30,406 bases of DNA, from positions 1-30,406 of the IMG/VR virus record IMGVR_UViG_3300044984_001435; one strand, given 5' to 3'. Source of the DNA: a virus. A model generated the notes under the pieces. It was not told the DNA's origin. It did not search any database and saw only the letters and a program-made list of their open reading frames with translations. The number at the start of each line of letters is the position of its first letter. The first letter of the stretch is position 1. Of the stretch, positions 6,494 to 14,551 are shown piece by piece. A program made the translations under genes and the position numbers.

Positions 6494-8098
6494 TTAGACT
6501 TCGTTCAAGTTGCCGATAACAATCTTACCGTAGAACTCAGGACGTAAGATCTTCTTGGCATAACGTGTCATCACGCCACGACGTGGGGTGAAGTTCACTG
6601 GGTCATACACCAACGGTGTTTGAATCAGTGGGATGTATGGAGCATATACAGCGCCGGTTTCTAGGAAGTTTGTTCCACGGAAACCTACCAACATGACGTT
6701 ATCGGTCATATATGGATTCTTGTAGATGGTCCAACGGTTGTTTAGAGCGCCAACTTTGGCAACGCCCATCGCGAACTTGGCTTGGTCGCCGTCCGTGTTG
6801 GTGCTGAATCCCGGAATGGATTCGATGATGGTAGCAACGTCCGGAGAACAGACTAGGAAGTTAGCTCCACCGCGCAATGTCAATTGGTGAATCTTGTTAG
6901 ATACCTTTTGGATTTTGTTTCCAAGTGTTTGGAACCATGTGCTCTTTACATAAGCTGTGCGATTTGCAGCAGTGTCATAGAATCCGCCCAAGTTGGCGTT
7001 GTATTCAGTTCCGATACGGGCGGACCAGTATTCGGTTGTTGCGGCAGGGGCAGCAGTTACCAACATGTCGAGGATTTCGAGGTCGATTTCCATCGAGACG
7101 TACTCCGACAACAGAGCAGTTAGCTCGGCTTCGGCGTCAATGGAGTGGTAGGCGTTCAAGTCTTGTGCCAACTCTGGTGTCCAGACGGCTTTCAACTTAC
7201 GTGTCTTTGCCACGATGGCTTCGCTCTTTAGCTCCAAGTTAACTTCTGGGATACCAATGTCGTTAGCAATGCCGGTTGCATTTGGCAATCCGGAACCTTG
7301 GTCTTCGAAGTCGCCACGGGAGGTGGCCTCTGGTTGCTTGTGGTAAGCAACTAGGATAGAAGGAGTAGCTCCGATTGCAGAACCGGAAACAACGAACGTT
7401 ACAACGTCGCCGGAGACCGTTGTGAATGCTGGGTAGAAATCAACAATTCCGGAACCGGAAACTGTGAACGCACGGATGCCAGTAGCATCAAAACCGGTGC
7501 TGTTCAAGTTGGCGGTAACGCGGAAGATTTCCTTGTCGGAAACGGACGAAGAAAGTTCTGGGACGAACTTTACGTCGAGGAACGAACCGGTGCTGGCTGT
7601 GCCAGTGACGGTTGTGGTCTGGTCATTGATGGTATAACCAAAGCGACCTTGGCCGTATAGACCGTTGGTTGCGCTGTCGGTGCTGCCCAACTTTGTGCCT
7701 GTGCCACCGAATAGCGACTGTCCGCTAAAGGCTGGCTTACCGGCTTGGTTGGAACCATATTTGAAGTCCAGATAGAATACTAGACCGGAAGGAAGATTCA
7801 TCGGTTGAACCGAGACGAATTCCTTGGCCGCGATTTCGGCGAACACACGACGAACTAGTGGAAGAGCAACGCCCGCCCATTGTTCGGAATTGGTGGAGGT
7901 ACCTGTGCGGGTAGCTTCATCAATTAGTTGTTTTGCTTGGTTCTCCAAAAGGATAGACATATGGGATTTTTCCATATCGTTCTTGACGCCTTCTAGAAGA
8001 CCAGTTTTTTCCCATTTGGCGACTAGGCCACGGGTTTGGGACATGAGTTGAACCATTGGGTTCGATGTCTCGCTGAGTAGTGATTTGATGTCTGACAT
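6494..8098 (-). CDS. gp23: Major capsid protein gp23
   Basis: A 534-residue protein, close to the 521 of T4 gp23, forming the head hexamers. After a charged helical N-terminal region comes LIDE at 58-61 followed by Ala62, a typical site for prohead protease gp21, close to where T4 gp23 is cut (after residue 65). Next come WAGVALPLVRRVFAEIAAKE and FVSVQPMNLPSGLVFYLDFK, the hallmark gp23 core segments. The C-terminal part has QTPLVYDPVNFTPRRGVMTR and ends PEFYGKIVIGNL. A Shine-Dalgarno-like AGGAAC precedes the ATG by about ten bases. It is last in the head operon and ends at the strong bidirectional terminator. The central region (about 150-260) is a Ser/Thr/Gly-rich insertion domain. Confidence 0.95.
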   Translation of the reverse strand: MSDIKSLLSETSNPMVQLMSQTRGLVAKWEKTGLLEGVKNDMEKSHMSILLENQAKQLIDEATRTGTSTNSEQWAGVALPLVRRVFAEIAAKEFVSVQPMNLPSGLVFYLDFKYGSNQAGKPAFSGQSLFGGTGTKLGSTDSATNGLYGQGRFGYTINDQTTTVTGTASTGSFLDVKFVPELSSSVSDKEIFRVTANLNSTGFDATGIRAFTVSGSGIVDFYPAFTTVSGDVVTFVVSGSAIGATPSILVAYHKQPEATSRGDFEDQGSGLPNATGIANDIGIPEVNLELKSEAIVAKTRKLKAVWTPELAQDLNAYHSIDAEAELTALLSEYVSMEIDLEILDMLVTAAPAATTEYWSARIGTEYNANLGGFYDTAANRTAYVKSTWFQTLGNKIQKVSNKIHQLTLRGGANFLVCSPDVATIIESIPGFSTNTDGDQAKFAMGVAKVGALNNRWTIYKNPYMTDNVMLVGFRGTNFLETGAVYAPYIPLIQTPLVYDPVNFTPRRGVMTRYAKKILRPEFYGKIVIGNLNEV

Positions 8099-8134
8099 AA
8101 TGTTTGTTCCTATAATTAGGTGTTGATTTTTGGT

Positions 8135-9619
8135 TTACTTACGAATACCGGCTAGCTTTTGGAAGCGGTTTGCCATAATGGCTCCTTCTGTCAAAACTGC
8201 TGGGTTTGTCGGTTTGGTTGATGCAACTGGCTTGCTAGCGAGTCCTTCGGTGATGGTTTTGACGGTTTGTGACATGACCTTCTTAGGGGCTGGTGCCACA
8301 ACTGTCTTTTTTCCACCGAAATTAGATGATTCGGCTAACGTAGCGTATACGAGCTTGGCTTCACGAACCGACTTCGTGAGGTCAAATGACTCTATTACTC
8401 TTAGTTTTTGCTCATTGTTTAGGCTGTGTTGCTTGAACAATTTGTTCGTGTAGAGCAGCTTGGCATTGAGCAGTGTAACTTCATTGATACGGTCCCGTAG
8501 ATAAACAACTGCGCTACGGTATTCTGCTAGTTCCTTTTTCAACGAAATGTTTTCTTTGACGGTTTTTTTGTCGTCCTTGTCGTCCTTGTCGTCCTCGTCG
8601 TCCTCGTCGCCCTCGTCGCCCTCCGGTTTCTTGATATTCTTCAAGAATTGTGGTGGGACTTCTCCTTCTCCTTCGGTGACTTGTTCGGCTTCGTCGTCAC
8701 ACGCAAGAATCTCTTCCAACGAGATTTCTTCATCGAGTTCATTGACTGGGTCGGCGCAATTGACTTCATTTGTGGAATCTTCCAATTCCTTGAGAATTTC
8801 ATCCAGTGAAGCTTCATCGACTACGTCATTCTCCTTGAGAGCGGACGTACCTGAATCGGTTTTCTTAAGACCATCGGAAACTTCGTTGGAAGCGCCCTGT
8901 GGGTCTTCTGTGCCGGAAGCTTTGATGTTCTTGATTTGATTTCCTGTCGCGGTCTTCTTATAGTCAGTAGACGCTGTATTTTCTTTCTTTCCGGGCGGGA
9001 GTGAGCCCTTTGTGGACATAGATGTTGCTTTTACAACCATCTTCTTGCCGGGGTCTGCTGTTTTGTGTCCGGCGGTTGTTTTCTTATAATCTGCGTCACT
9101 TTCGTTCATATGGTTTAGGTCTGATTGTTGTGGGTCTTCTCCGAAAATTTCTTCCATTCTTTCGTCTTCTTGTCCCGACATTGGTGTCGGATCGAGTGCT
9201 GGTGCGCTTGGTGCGCGTGTTGCTGGCTGTCCTGCTGCACCAATTGGCGCAATCGGGTGCTCGGCATCTGCGTCTGGTCCGACTGGGGCATCACCGCCGA
9301 ATGGGGCTCCATCGACGGGTTCTGGTACTTGTCCCATTGCGCCCGGTTGGTCGAGAGGTCCGCCCAATTGTCCGGCTTCATCTCCATCTGGTTCACCGGG
9401 AACCTGTTGTGCCGGAGCTTGTCCGACTTCTTCGCCGGTGTTGCCGTCAGTATTATCTTGTGCGCCGTCGGCGGCATTCAATTCATTGCGGAGTTTTTCC
9501 GATAACATGCTCTGTAGCATTGGGGCGAATTGTTCTTCGAGCGCAAATTTTGCGTTAGATAGTGCAGTGGCGCGGACTGCTTTTGCGTCTGCTATTGCTT
9601 GTTTGAGTAAATCTGACAT
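8135..9619 (-). CDS. gp22: gp22-like prohead core scaffold protein
   Basis: 494 residues from the ATG at 9619, preceded by AAGGA at about -11. An upstream TTG (9664) is rejected. It begins MSDLLKQAIADAKAVRATAL, an Ala-rich helical start I associate with gp22-type scaffolds of marine T4-like phages. The middle (about 55-200) is Pro/Gly/Ala/Asp-rich and disordered, and there is a strongly acidic run near 335 (GDEDDEDDKDDKDDKK). A coiled-coil segment follows (SLKKELAEYRSAVVYLRDRI), and the end is MANRFQKLAGIRK. The gene lies directly upstream of gp23, as in T4. It is much longer than T4 gp22 (269 residues). The scaffold role is supported by position, composition and the N-terminus. Confidence 0.7.
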   Translation of the reverse strand: MSDLLKQAIADAKAVRATALSNAKFALEEQFAPMLQSMLSEKLRNELNAADGAQDNTDGNTGEEVGQAPAQQVPGEPDGDEAGQLGGPLDQPGAMGQVPEPVDGAPFGGDAPVGPDADAEHPIAPIGAAGQPATRAPSAPALDPTPMSGQEDERMEEIFGEDPQQSDLNHMNESDADYKKTTAGHKTADPGKKMVVKATSMSTKGSLPPGKKENTASTDYKKTATGNQIKNIKASGTEDPQGASNEVSDGLKKTDSGTSALKENDVVDEASLDEILKELEDSTNEVNCADPVNELDEEISLEEILACDDEAEQVTEGEGEVPPQFLKNIKKPEGDEGDEDDEDDKDDKDDKKTVKENISLKKELAEYRSAVVYLRDRINEVTLLNAKLLYTNKLFKQHSLNNEQKLRVIESFDLTKSVREAKLVYATLAESSNFGGKKTVVAPAPKKVMSQTVKTITEGLASKPVASTKPTNPAVLTEGAIMANRFQKLAGIRK

Positions 9620-9712
9620 AATAGTTTTTATCCTTGTTGTTGGTGAAACTATTAAGAGTTTCAAAAAAGTTTTTATCTGCCTCGCACCAAAGAGTTAGTG
9701 CATTTTATAATA

Positions 9713-9722
9713 AATAAATATA
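9713..9722 (-). promoter_or_regulatory. AT element (9 of 10) in the gap upstream of gp22
   Basis: In the minus direction the sequence reads TATATTTATT, one base from TATATTTATA, inside the 145-base gap between the 9765 gene and the gp22 start. The gap is very AT-rich and probably holds a promoter for the gp22-gp23 pair. Unlike the other copies, it lies about 90 bases from the ATG. Confidence 0.3.
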
Positions 9723-9764
9723 TACCAATATATGAAAAAATATAAAATACTTGAATTTTTTTAT

Positions 9765-10235
9765 TTATTTTCTTCCAATCTTTGAAACTGCTATCGGCGT
9801 ACCTTCATCTAAACTCTTGATTTCAAAATAACGAGATAATATATGCCCGATGTCTTCGTACGCGGCTTCCATGCGCTGTTGTAGTGCATTTGCCTCTTTA
9901 GCAAACTTCGTCAGTTCATCTGCATATTTTTCCAAATTTTGCATGTTTTTGGTGACGACGTTCTTATCAAACCAACTGTCATCTCCACCTTTTTCGGTTT
10001 CGTGCATAGCCAGTCCGTGAGCGTGCTTGGTAATTTCTTTTAAATTGTAAGCAAGTTCCATCAAACTATGCTCGCGGCGCAATTGTGCTCCGAGTTGGTT
10101 GTATCCACCGATGGCTTCCAATGCGGTAGATTTCTCTTCTCGGGTCCATTGTTTTTCGTTGGTAGGAGTGAGTTGTGGGTTTGGATTTAAAGTTCCCATA
10201 CCCTCAATCAACGGTCTCATTTTTAATATATTCAT
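9765..10235 (-). CDS. Unknown helical protein, possible prohead core component
   Basis: A 156-residue, mostly helical protein. It begins MNILKMRPLIEGMGTLNPNP, a short hydrophobic-basic leader with LIEG like a prohead-protease site. The body has long charged helices (TREEKSTALEAIGGYNQLGA, QNLEKYADELTKFAKEANAL) and ends in SKIGRK. It lies between gp21 and gp22, five bases after the preceding gene, in the place where T4-type phages carry small core genes (67 and 68 in T4 lie just upstream of 21). I do not recognise the family. A core or internal head protein is the best guess from position and composition. Confidence 0.7.
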   Translation of the reverse strand: MNILKMRPLIEGMGTLNPNPQLTPTNEKQWTREEKSTALEAIGGYNQLGAQLRREHSLMELAYNLKEITKHAHGLAMHETEKGGDDSWFDKNVVTKNMQNLEKYADELTKFAKEANALQQRMEAAYEDIGHILSRYFEIKSLDEGTPIAVSKIGRK

Positions 10236-10240
10236 ATAAT

Positions 10241-10978
10241 TTATTCCGCTGGTGTTTCTTGGTCTGCTTCTGGATTTTTGTCGCTTTTAGTTACCATTGT
10301 GTTCATGGAGGTTAGCAACTCTCCCATACCGGGCAAAACTCTATATGGGGCCACATCGTTTGAAAACAATGCCATATCTTCCGGGGTCTGGATTTTTAAC
10401 TTCTGAGACATTTCTCCCGCCAACGCGTCGATTGTATTGGTCTTGAAGGCGTGATTCAAAATCTTGCCCAATAAATACTGGGTGCCCGGACCTGAATCTA
10501 ATTTAACATATGATTGGTTTTCAATTTCTTGTTCGGCTTGGTCCTTCTCGGCTTTGGCTTTTTCTAGTTCGGCCTTTGCCTTAGTAGCATCAGCCTCTGC
10601 TTCTTCGGGGGATTCTTCTGGTGCCGAATCTGCACCGGCTGGTGCATCTCCCGCAGGGGCGTCAGTAGGCGTATCTTGGTTACCGCCACCTGTGTCCGGT
10701 TGCTGCGGCGCTTCGCTCCCCATCGCGCCGGGGGGAGATTCTTGTGGTTGTTCGGCTGGTTGTGCATCTGGTGCTCCTTGGTCTTTTGGTTGTGCATCTA
10801 CATCCTCTTCACCGGGCTTTTTTTCGACGGCCTCGCGCTTCAATACTTTAGATTTCTTGTTCTTTTTTGCCTCGGCCAAAGCTCCCCAGCTAATGTCAGT
10901 TATTCTTCCAGAATTTGCATTGCTGGCAATGCCAGATATCAATTGCTTAAGGAATGGGTTAGTAATTTTGTTGCTCAT
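10241..10978 (-). CDS. Low-complexity head-operon protein of unknown function
   Basis: A 245-residue protein starting MSNKITNPFLKQLISGIASN. A basic patch follows (KKNKKSKVLKRE), then residues 55-130 are a disordered Pro/Ala/Gln/Glu/Gly linker. A charged coiled-coil comes next (ATKAKAELEKAKAEKDQAEQ), and a folded C-terminal domain (about 155-230) includes GTQYLLGKILNHAFKTNTID and APYRVLPGMGELLTSM. An AT element lies four bases before the ATG and the gene is 51 bases downstream of gp21. The layout recalls prohead scaffold proteins. No family is recognised. Confidence 0.7.
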   Translation of the reverse strand: MSNKITNPFLKQLISGIASNANSGRITDISWGALAEAKKNKKSKVLKREAVEKKPGEEDVDAQPKDQGAPDAQPAEQPQESPPGAMGSEAPQQPDTGGGNQDTPTDAPAGDAPAGADSAPEESPEEAEADATKAKAELEKAKAEKDQAEQEIENQSYVKLDSGPGTQYLLGKILNHAFKTNTIDALAGEMSQKLKIQTPEDMALFSNDVAPYRVLPGMGELLTSMNTMVTKSDKNPEADQETPAE

Positions 10979-10982
10979 ATGT

Positions 10983-10992
10983 TATAAATATA
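10983..10992 (-). promoter_or_regulatory. AT element TATATTTATA upstream of the 10978 start
   Basis: An exact copy in the gene's direction, ending four bases before the ATG at 10978. It occupies the usual Shine-Dalgarno position in the 51-base gap after gp21. Confidence 0.45.
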
Positions 10993-11029
10993 TATTAATT
11001 TGATAAACCTTCGCGGTGCCTAGCATATA

Positions 11030-11650
11030 TTAACGAATCTCGGATAAAATATCTCTTACCAATCCTTCAATTTTCATATACTTGTCGATTTCGGTGCGGT
11101 CTATCAAAAAGTTTTTGTTCTCACGCAATCTACCTTCATTTAAATTCATATATGCTCCGCGTGTGGACGGAGAAGATACAAGGTCAAAGCACAGCAACTC
11201 AAAGTCCTCTTGAACTTCAACAGTATTTTCCGAGATTTGACGAGTAGAACCGAGCCCACGACTAGAAATGCCAATGCGAATATTGTTGCGAATTAAATCT
11301 CTGGCAATATTTCCACTGGGAGTTGTAAGAATCTCTATAGTCCCCATGACAGTGTCACCTTGCCAATGACAATCCACCACGTTGTGAGAGACATTTTTCA
11401 AATTGATGACAGAGGATTCTGGGTGGTCCAGCTCGCCCAATGCTCTGCGTTCTTTAATAATCTGTTGGTATTTTTCAACCTCGCGCTCCAAAACTGGGCG
11501 TGGATATATACGACCGTTGTGGTTCTTTTCTCCCGCTTTTTGCAATGGACCTTTCAAGGTGAATGGTCCGGAGGTGTGGTTTTTGGCTTCGTTCAACACT
11601 TCTGGTGTAATGTCGAAAGGCATGAAATCTACTAGAAGTTGTTTACTCAT
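11030..11650 (-). CDS. gp21: Prohead core protease gp21
   Basis: A 206-residue protein, near the 212 of T4 gp21. This serine protease matures the T4 prohead by cutting after hydrophobic-x-Glu. The N-terminal part has GPLQKAGEKNHNGRIYPRPV, a conserved prohead-protease segment. His76 lies in GELDHPESS, and the nucleophile Ser129 or Ser130 lies in RIGISSRGLGS; both match the family motifs. The C-terminus ends GLVRDILSEIR, which contains a candidate self-cleavage site (Leu-Ser-Glu before Ile), and EVLNEA at residues 17-22 is another. A GGAAAG sequence precedes the ATG. It is surrounded by genes whose products carry possible cleavage sites for it. Confidence 0.93.
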   Translation of the reverse strand: MSKQLLVDFMPFDITPEVLNEAKNHTSGPFTLKGPLQKAGEKNHNGRIYPRPVLEREVEKYQQIIKERRALGELDHPESSVINLKNVSHNVVDCHWQGDTVMGTIEILTTPSGNIARDLIRNNIRIGISSRGLGSTRQISENTVEVQEDFELLCFDLVSSPSTRGAYMNLNEGRLRENKNFLIDRTEIDKYMKIEGLVRDILSEIR

Positions 11651-11651
11651 A

Positions 11652-12227
11652 TTACTTTCCTTTTAAATTGTTTTTTGACACAAGATTAAATGCTTGTGGG
11701 TACACAAGTCCGCCCAAACTTCTTAATCCGCTTTCTTGTATTGGAGCTTGTGGAGGCAAATCTGCACCGGTTCCGGCGTTCGCCGGGGTCAAATCTACCT
11801 GTATTTTAGAATCTTCTATGTAATATTCCGATTGACCTTTATCATCCGTACCTGAGAATACGACATAGTATTTATCTTTGCTGTGAACATATCGAACGTC
11901 AATTGCAGTCACTGTGAACGTATAATCTTTCACAATATATTGGTCCATAGAACCTCTGGAAGCTTTCGCCATCACATTTTTGTTCAGAAATGTTTTGGAT
12001 AGAGAATCTACGAACTGTTTCTTTACTTTATCTTCCTCCGTTTGAACTTTGGCTTTAAAATTATTAAAATCGGACAAGATATCCACTGCCTTATTGTTTG
12101 GACTTGGTGGCGGAGTGACTGCCGTAGGAGAGCGTCCCGGTGCCGTAGGTGCACCGGCGGATGGGCCATCACCCCATGTGTTTTCGTTTAAAATTTTCTT
12201 TGCTAGTTCAGCGAGATTGATATTCAT
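11652..12227 (-). CDS. Unknown protein with capsid-targeting-like leader
   Basis: A 191-residue protein from the ATG at 12227, which has GGAAAA six bases upstream. A TTG four codons earlier is less likely. It begins MNINLAELAKKILNENTWGD: an amphipathic helix ending Leu-Asn-Glu. A disordered Pro/Ala/Gly/Thr stretch follows (residues 18-50), then a helix and a small beta domain with YTFTVTAIDVRYVHSKDKYY and VVFSGTDDKGQSEYYI. The C-terminal part is again flexible. It ends one base before the gp21 start and overlaps no gene. The leader points to head packaging; the function is unknown. Confidence 0.7.
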   Translation of the reverse strand: MNINLAELAKKILNENTWGDGPSAGAPTAPGRSPTAVTPPPSPNNKAVDILSDFNNFKAKVQTEEDKVKKQFVDSLSKTFLNKNVMAKASRGSMDQYIVKDYTFTVTAIDVRYVHSKDKYYVVFSGTDDKGQSEYYIEDSKIQVDLTPANAGTGADLPPQAPIQESGLRSLGGLVYPQAFNLVSKNNLKGK

Positions 12228-12228
12228 A

Positions 12229-12726
12229 TTATTTTCCAATTTTGTGTATACGTTTGGCTATATTTTTCATTCGGGTGTGCATTTCTTTCATATCCGGTGC
12301 CGTACTTTTCCATAAATTTTCCATCGGAATATCACATTCATTTTTTAGGCGTTCGCAAATGCCGAGTAAATATTCAACCTCGCCCAACATTTTCTTTGCT
12401 TCTTTTATTCCCAATGATACTTTTCGGTGATTTTTCATCAAGTCGCTGTCCTTGAAATTTTTATATTTGCTTTTACCTTCTTCAACTATTGTCAACTCTC
12501 TGCGCAACATTGGAAGACTGTCACCAGATTCTTTTTCCTCCACGGTAGACTTTTCTTCCTTGCCTACCAAGGTATATCCATCCAATCCAACGGTAGCCTC
12601 AGAACCTTTAGTTTTTTTTCGGCCCCAATTTGGAGTGTTGACGCCAGCAACGGCACTAGTACCTGTCATTTCTTCGATGACTTCTTCAACAAGTTCGCGA
12701 ATGATTTTTTTGACGTCGTTTGACAT
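12229..12726 (-). CDS. Unknown helical protein with capsid-targeting-like leader
   Basis: A 165-residue protein beginning MSNDVKKIIRELVEEVIEEM, an amphipathic helix with several Glu residues suitable for a hydrophobic-x-Glu cut (Val-Ile-Glu-Glu before Met). After it comes a flexible Gly/Thr/Lys stretch (NWGRKKTKGSEATVGLDGY). The C-terminal half is helical and charged, with KVSLGIKEAKKMLGEVEYLL and a final basic helix (RMKNIAKRIHKIGK). It lies one base after the preceding gene and one base before the next. No family is recognised. The layout (leader, linker, basic helix) resembles T4 internal proteins in general character only. Confidence 0.7.
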   Translation of the reverse strand: MSNDVKKIIRELVEEVIEEMTGTSAVAGVNTPNWGRKKTKGSEATVGLDGYTLVGKEEKSTVEEKESGDSLPMLRRELTIVEEGKSKYKNFKDSDLMKNHRKVSLGIKEAKKMLGEVEYLLGICERLKNECDIPMENLWKSTAPDMKEMHTRMKNIAKRIHKIGK

Positions 12727-12727
12727 T

Positions 12728-13084
12728 TTATCTTTGTGCTCTTGGAATCCAAGTTTTATTCTTCACATCTTTTTCATATCCTGAATAAATACGAGAAAGA
12801 AATTTAAAATGATCTGACTCTCTTTCATAATTACCGTGAACATTGGGCCTATTACGATCACCGTCGACATAGTCCGGTATGTCCTCGTAGCTTATTTCTA
12901 TTTTTTTATCAAGTTCTTCGGCGGTTTTAAAATTATATTTCTTCATTGCCCATTGGGTAAAATCTACTACATCTATATCGGGATTGTTCTTTTTTGCCCA
13001 ATTTTTAAGAATTTCACTCTCGGGAAGTCCATGGATTTCGTTGATCACTTCTCTGATTAGTTGTTTTAGTTGTGATTTTTTCAT
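12728..13084 (-). CDS. Small unknown protein with capsid-targeting-like leader
   Basis: A 118-residue protein beginning MKKSQLKQLIREVINEIHG. This leader is nearly the same as that of the next upstream gene (MTKSQLKQLISEVIQEY), although the rest of the two proteins is unrelated. The body is charged and partly helical (DFTQWAMKKYNFKTAEELDK) with a Tyr/Asp-rich end. It lies one base from the downstream gene. The shared leader suggests a transferable targeting segment attached to different cargo. Function unknown. Confidence 0.7.
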   Translation of the reverse strand: MKKSQLKQLIREVINEIHGLPESEILKNWAKKNNPDIDVVDFTQWAMKKYNFKTAEELDKKIEISYEDIPDYVDGDRNRPNVHGNYERESDHFKFLSRIYSGYEKDVKNKTWIPRAQR

Positions 13085-13096
13085 GTTTTAGTTTCT

Positions 13097-13624
13097 TTAT
13101 TTTTCTATCCTTGGAATTATATTGGTAGGAATGCCTGTTATTTTATGAATGGTTATCACTCCCTGTCTGTCAAATTGTATATTCCTTGCTTCTTTTCCGT
13201 CTATTGTAGCGACAGCATCAAATTGATTTTTATCATGAAAAATTCTGATAAACCCGTGTTTTGTGCTTTGACTTGGCTCACGTGTTCTAAATTGTAGTAT
13301 GTCATCGCTACCATCTCTGGAATAAGCAAATTTTAGTAAAGTGCTATCGCCGGACTTTTTTGTACCGGCAATTAACAAAATCTTACCTCCGCGCAGCCAA
13401 GAAAATGGCCACACGTCGTTTATACGAATATTGAATAATTTTTTATTATCTCCGACTGCGTTTTTTAAATTTGCGGTATCGGCTCTGTCCGCAAATCTAC
13501 TAGCTTGGGCCGGTTTACCTCTACTTGCCGCAATACCAGCAGCTTTGCTTTGAAACTCGGCGTCGGTGCTTTTATACTCTTGAATTACTTCGCTAATAAG
13601 TTGTTTTAATTGTGACTTTGTCAT
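13097..13624 (-). CDS. Unknown protein with capsid-targeting-like leader
   Basis: A 175-residue protein beginning MTKSQLKQLISEVIQEYKS. A helical Ala/Arg/Ser-rich segment follows (AAGIAASRGKPAQASRFADR), then a beta-rich domain from about residue 60 (FNIRINDVWPFSWLRGGKIL) with alternating strands to the C-terminus. No enzyme motif is recognised. It lies four bases downstream of the 13629 gene and is part of the same transcript. The leader matches the neighbouring 12728 gene, so both are probably directed to the same place, most likely the prohead core. Confidence 0.7.
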   Translation of the reverse strand: MTKSQLKQLISEVIQEYKSTDAEFQSKAAGIAASRGKPAQASRFADRADTANLKNAVGDNKKLFNIRINDVWPFSWLRGGKILLIAGTKKSGDSTLLKFAYSRDGSDDILQFRTREPSQSTKHGFIRIFHDKNQFDAVATIDGKEARNIQFDRQGVITIHKITGIPTNIIPRIEK

Positions 13625-13628
13625 ATGA

Positions 13629-14504
13629 TTATTTTAAATTCTTTAACTCTTTGATAAGCTCGTAACTCAACATCAGTGCGGTGATTTGACTCTCCTTAAC
13701 CAGCGTACCTTTGGAGATTTTATCCAACTGATTTAACGTCTCGTCGAGCTTTATTCGCACAATTTCGTTTCCAACTCGGGCCTTAAGTTCATTTATTTCT
13801 GTTCGAACTACTGGGATTTCTTGATTGATATACTGACGCAGAGAGTTTGTATTACTTATATTATTGATGTATTCCCGGATAAGAATTTTCTGCTTATCGT
13901 CAAGTCCCTTGTATTTCACATTAAACGAATCAATCAATAGTTTATACGCCAACAATCTTACTTCCTCGTTCTGTCTTTGATATACCTGCATCAAATCCTT
14001 TTTCTCGTCTTCGTTTATTGCGCGAGTTGGAGTCTTTGGCGCGGCAATACTTTCCACTATACAATTTCTGGCTTTAAATATATCCCGAGGGTCGCATTGC
14101 ACAGAATTAACAGATTCCTCGAATACTTTATATATGGATGCTAATAATTTATAATTCGTGATGCTACCTACCAAAAAATCCTCTAACGGATAATTTGCGC
14201 CGATTTCCTTTATCAGATTGTACTTTTGTAGATTTAATGATTTCTCATCCAGTTTAGTGCGGGTTCTGATGATTGTTTCTAAAAGTCTGTCAGCCGAAGT
14301 CTGGTCCTTGGTTTTTTCTTCTAAAATAATCCGGTACAATCTATTTTCCTTCCCCAGCTCAGTCGATTCCGAAAAATATTTTCGCAATATATTATTTGCT
14401 TTGGAGTCTTCGTTGCCGTTGAGAATGTCTGCGGTCACTTGACGGACAAGTAGCTCAAATAAAATACCGGCATTTTTATACTTAGAGTGTTTCAGCTTCT
14501 TCAT
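13629..14504 (-). CDS. Conserved-looking helical protein downstream of portal, function unknown
   Basis: A 291-residue, highly helical, charged protein beginning MKKLKHSKYKNAGILFELLV. It has long helices such as KDLMQVYQRQNEEVRLLAYK and a C-terminal coiled-coil-like region (VVRTEINELKARVGNEIVRI). I recall proteins with a similar start beside the portal gene in environmental T4-like phages, but cannot name a function. It lies 47 bases after gp20 with an AT element in the gap, and leads the block of small leader-bearing genes. It lacks the short leader itself. It could be an assembly or core protein. Confidence 0.7.
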   Translation of the reverse strand: MKKLKHSKYKNAGILFELLVRQVTADILNGNEDSKANNILRKYFSESTELGKENRLYRIILEEKTKDQTSADRLLETIIRTRTKLDEKSLNLQKYNLIKEIGANYPLEDFLVGSITNYKLLASIYKVFEESVNSVQCDPRDIFKARNCIVESIAAPKTPTRAINEDEKKDLMQVYQRQNEEVRLLAYKLLIDSFNVKYKGLDDKQKILIREYINNISNTNSLRQYINQEIPVVRTEINELKARVGNEIVRIKLDETLNQLDKISKGTLVKESQITALMLSYELIKELKNLK

Positions 14505-14516
14505 ACTTTTGTTAAT

Positions 14517-14526
14517 TATAAATATG
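14517..14526 (-). promoter_or_regulatory. AT element (9 of 10) upstream of the 14504 start
   Basis: Reads CATATTTATA in the gene's direction, one base from the common element, and lies 12 bases before the ATG at 14504 in the 47-base gap after gp20. Confidence 0.35.
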
Positions 14527-14551
14527 TGTCTATATGATAAAAACTCAATAT

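Noticed and set aside
8547-8939. Ser-rich plus-strand ORF
   Set aside because: It is the antisense shadow of the acidic region of the gp22-like gene.
10464-11003. Plus-strand ORF of 179 codons rich in Ser, Ala and Gly
   Set aside because: It is antisense to the low-complexity linker of the 10241-10978 gene and covers an AT element at its end.
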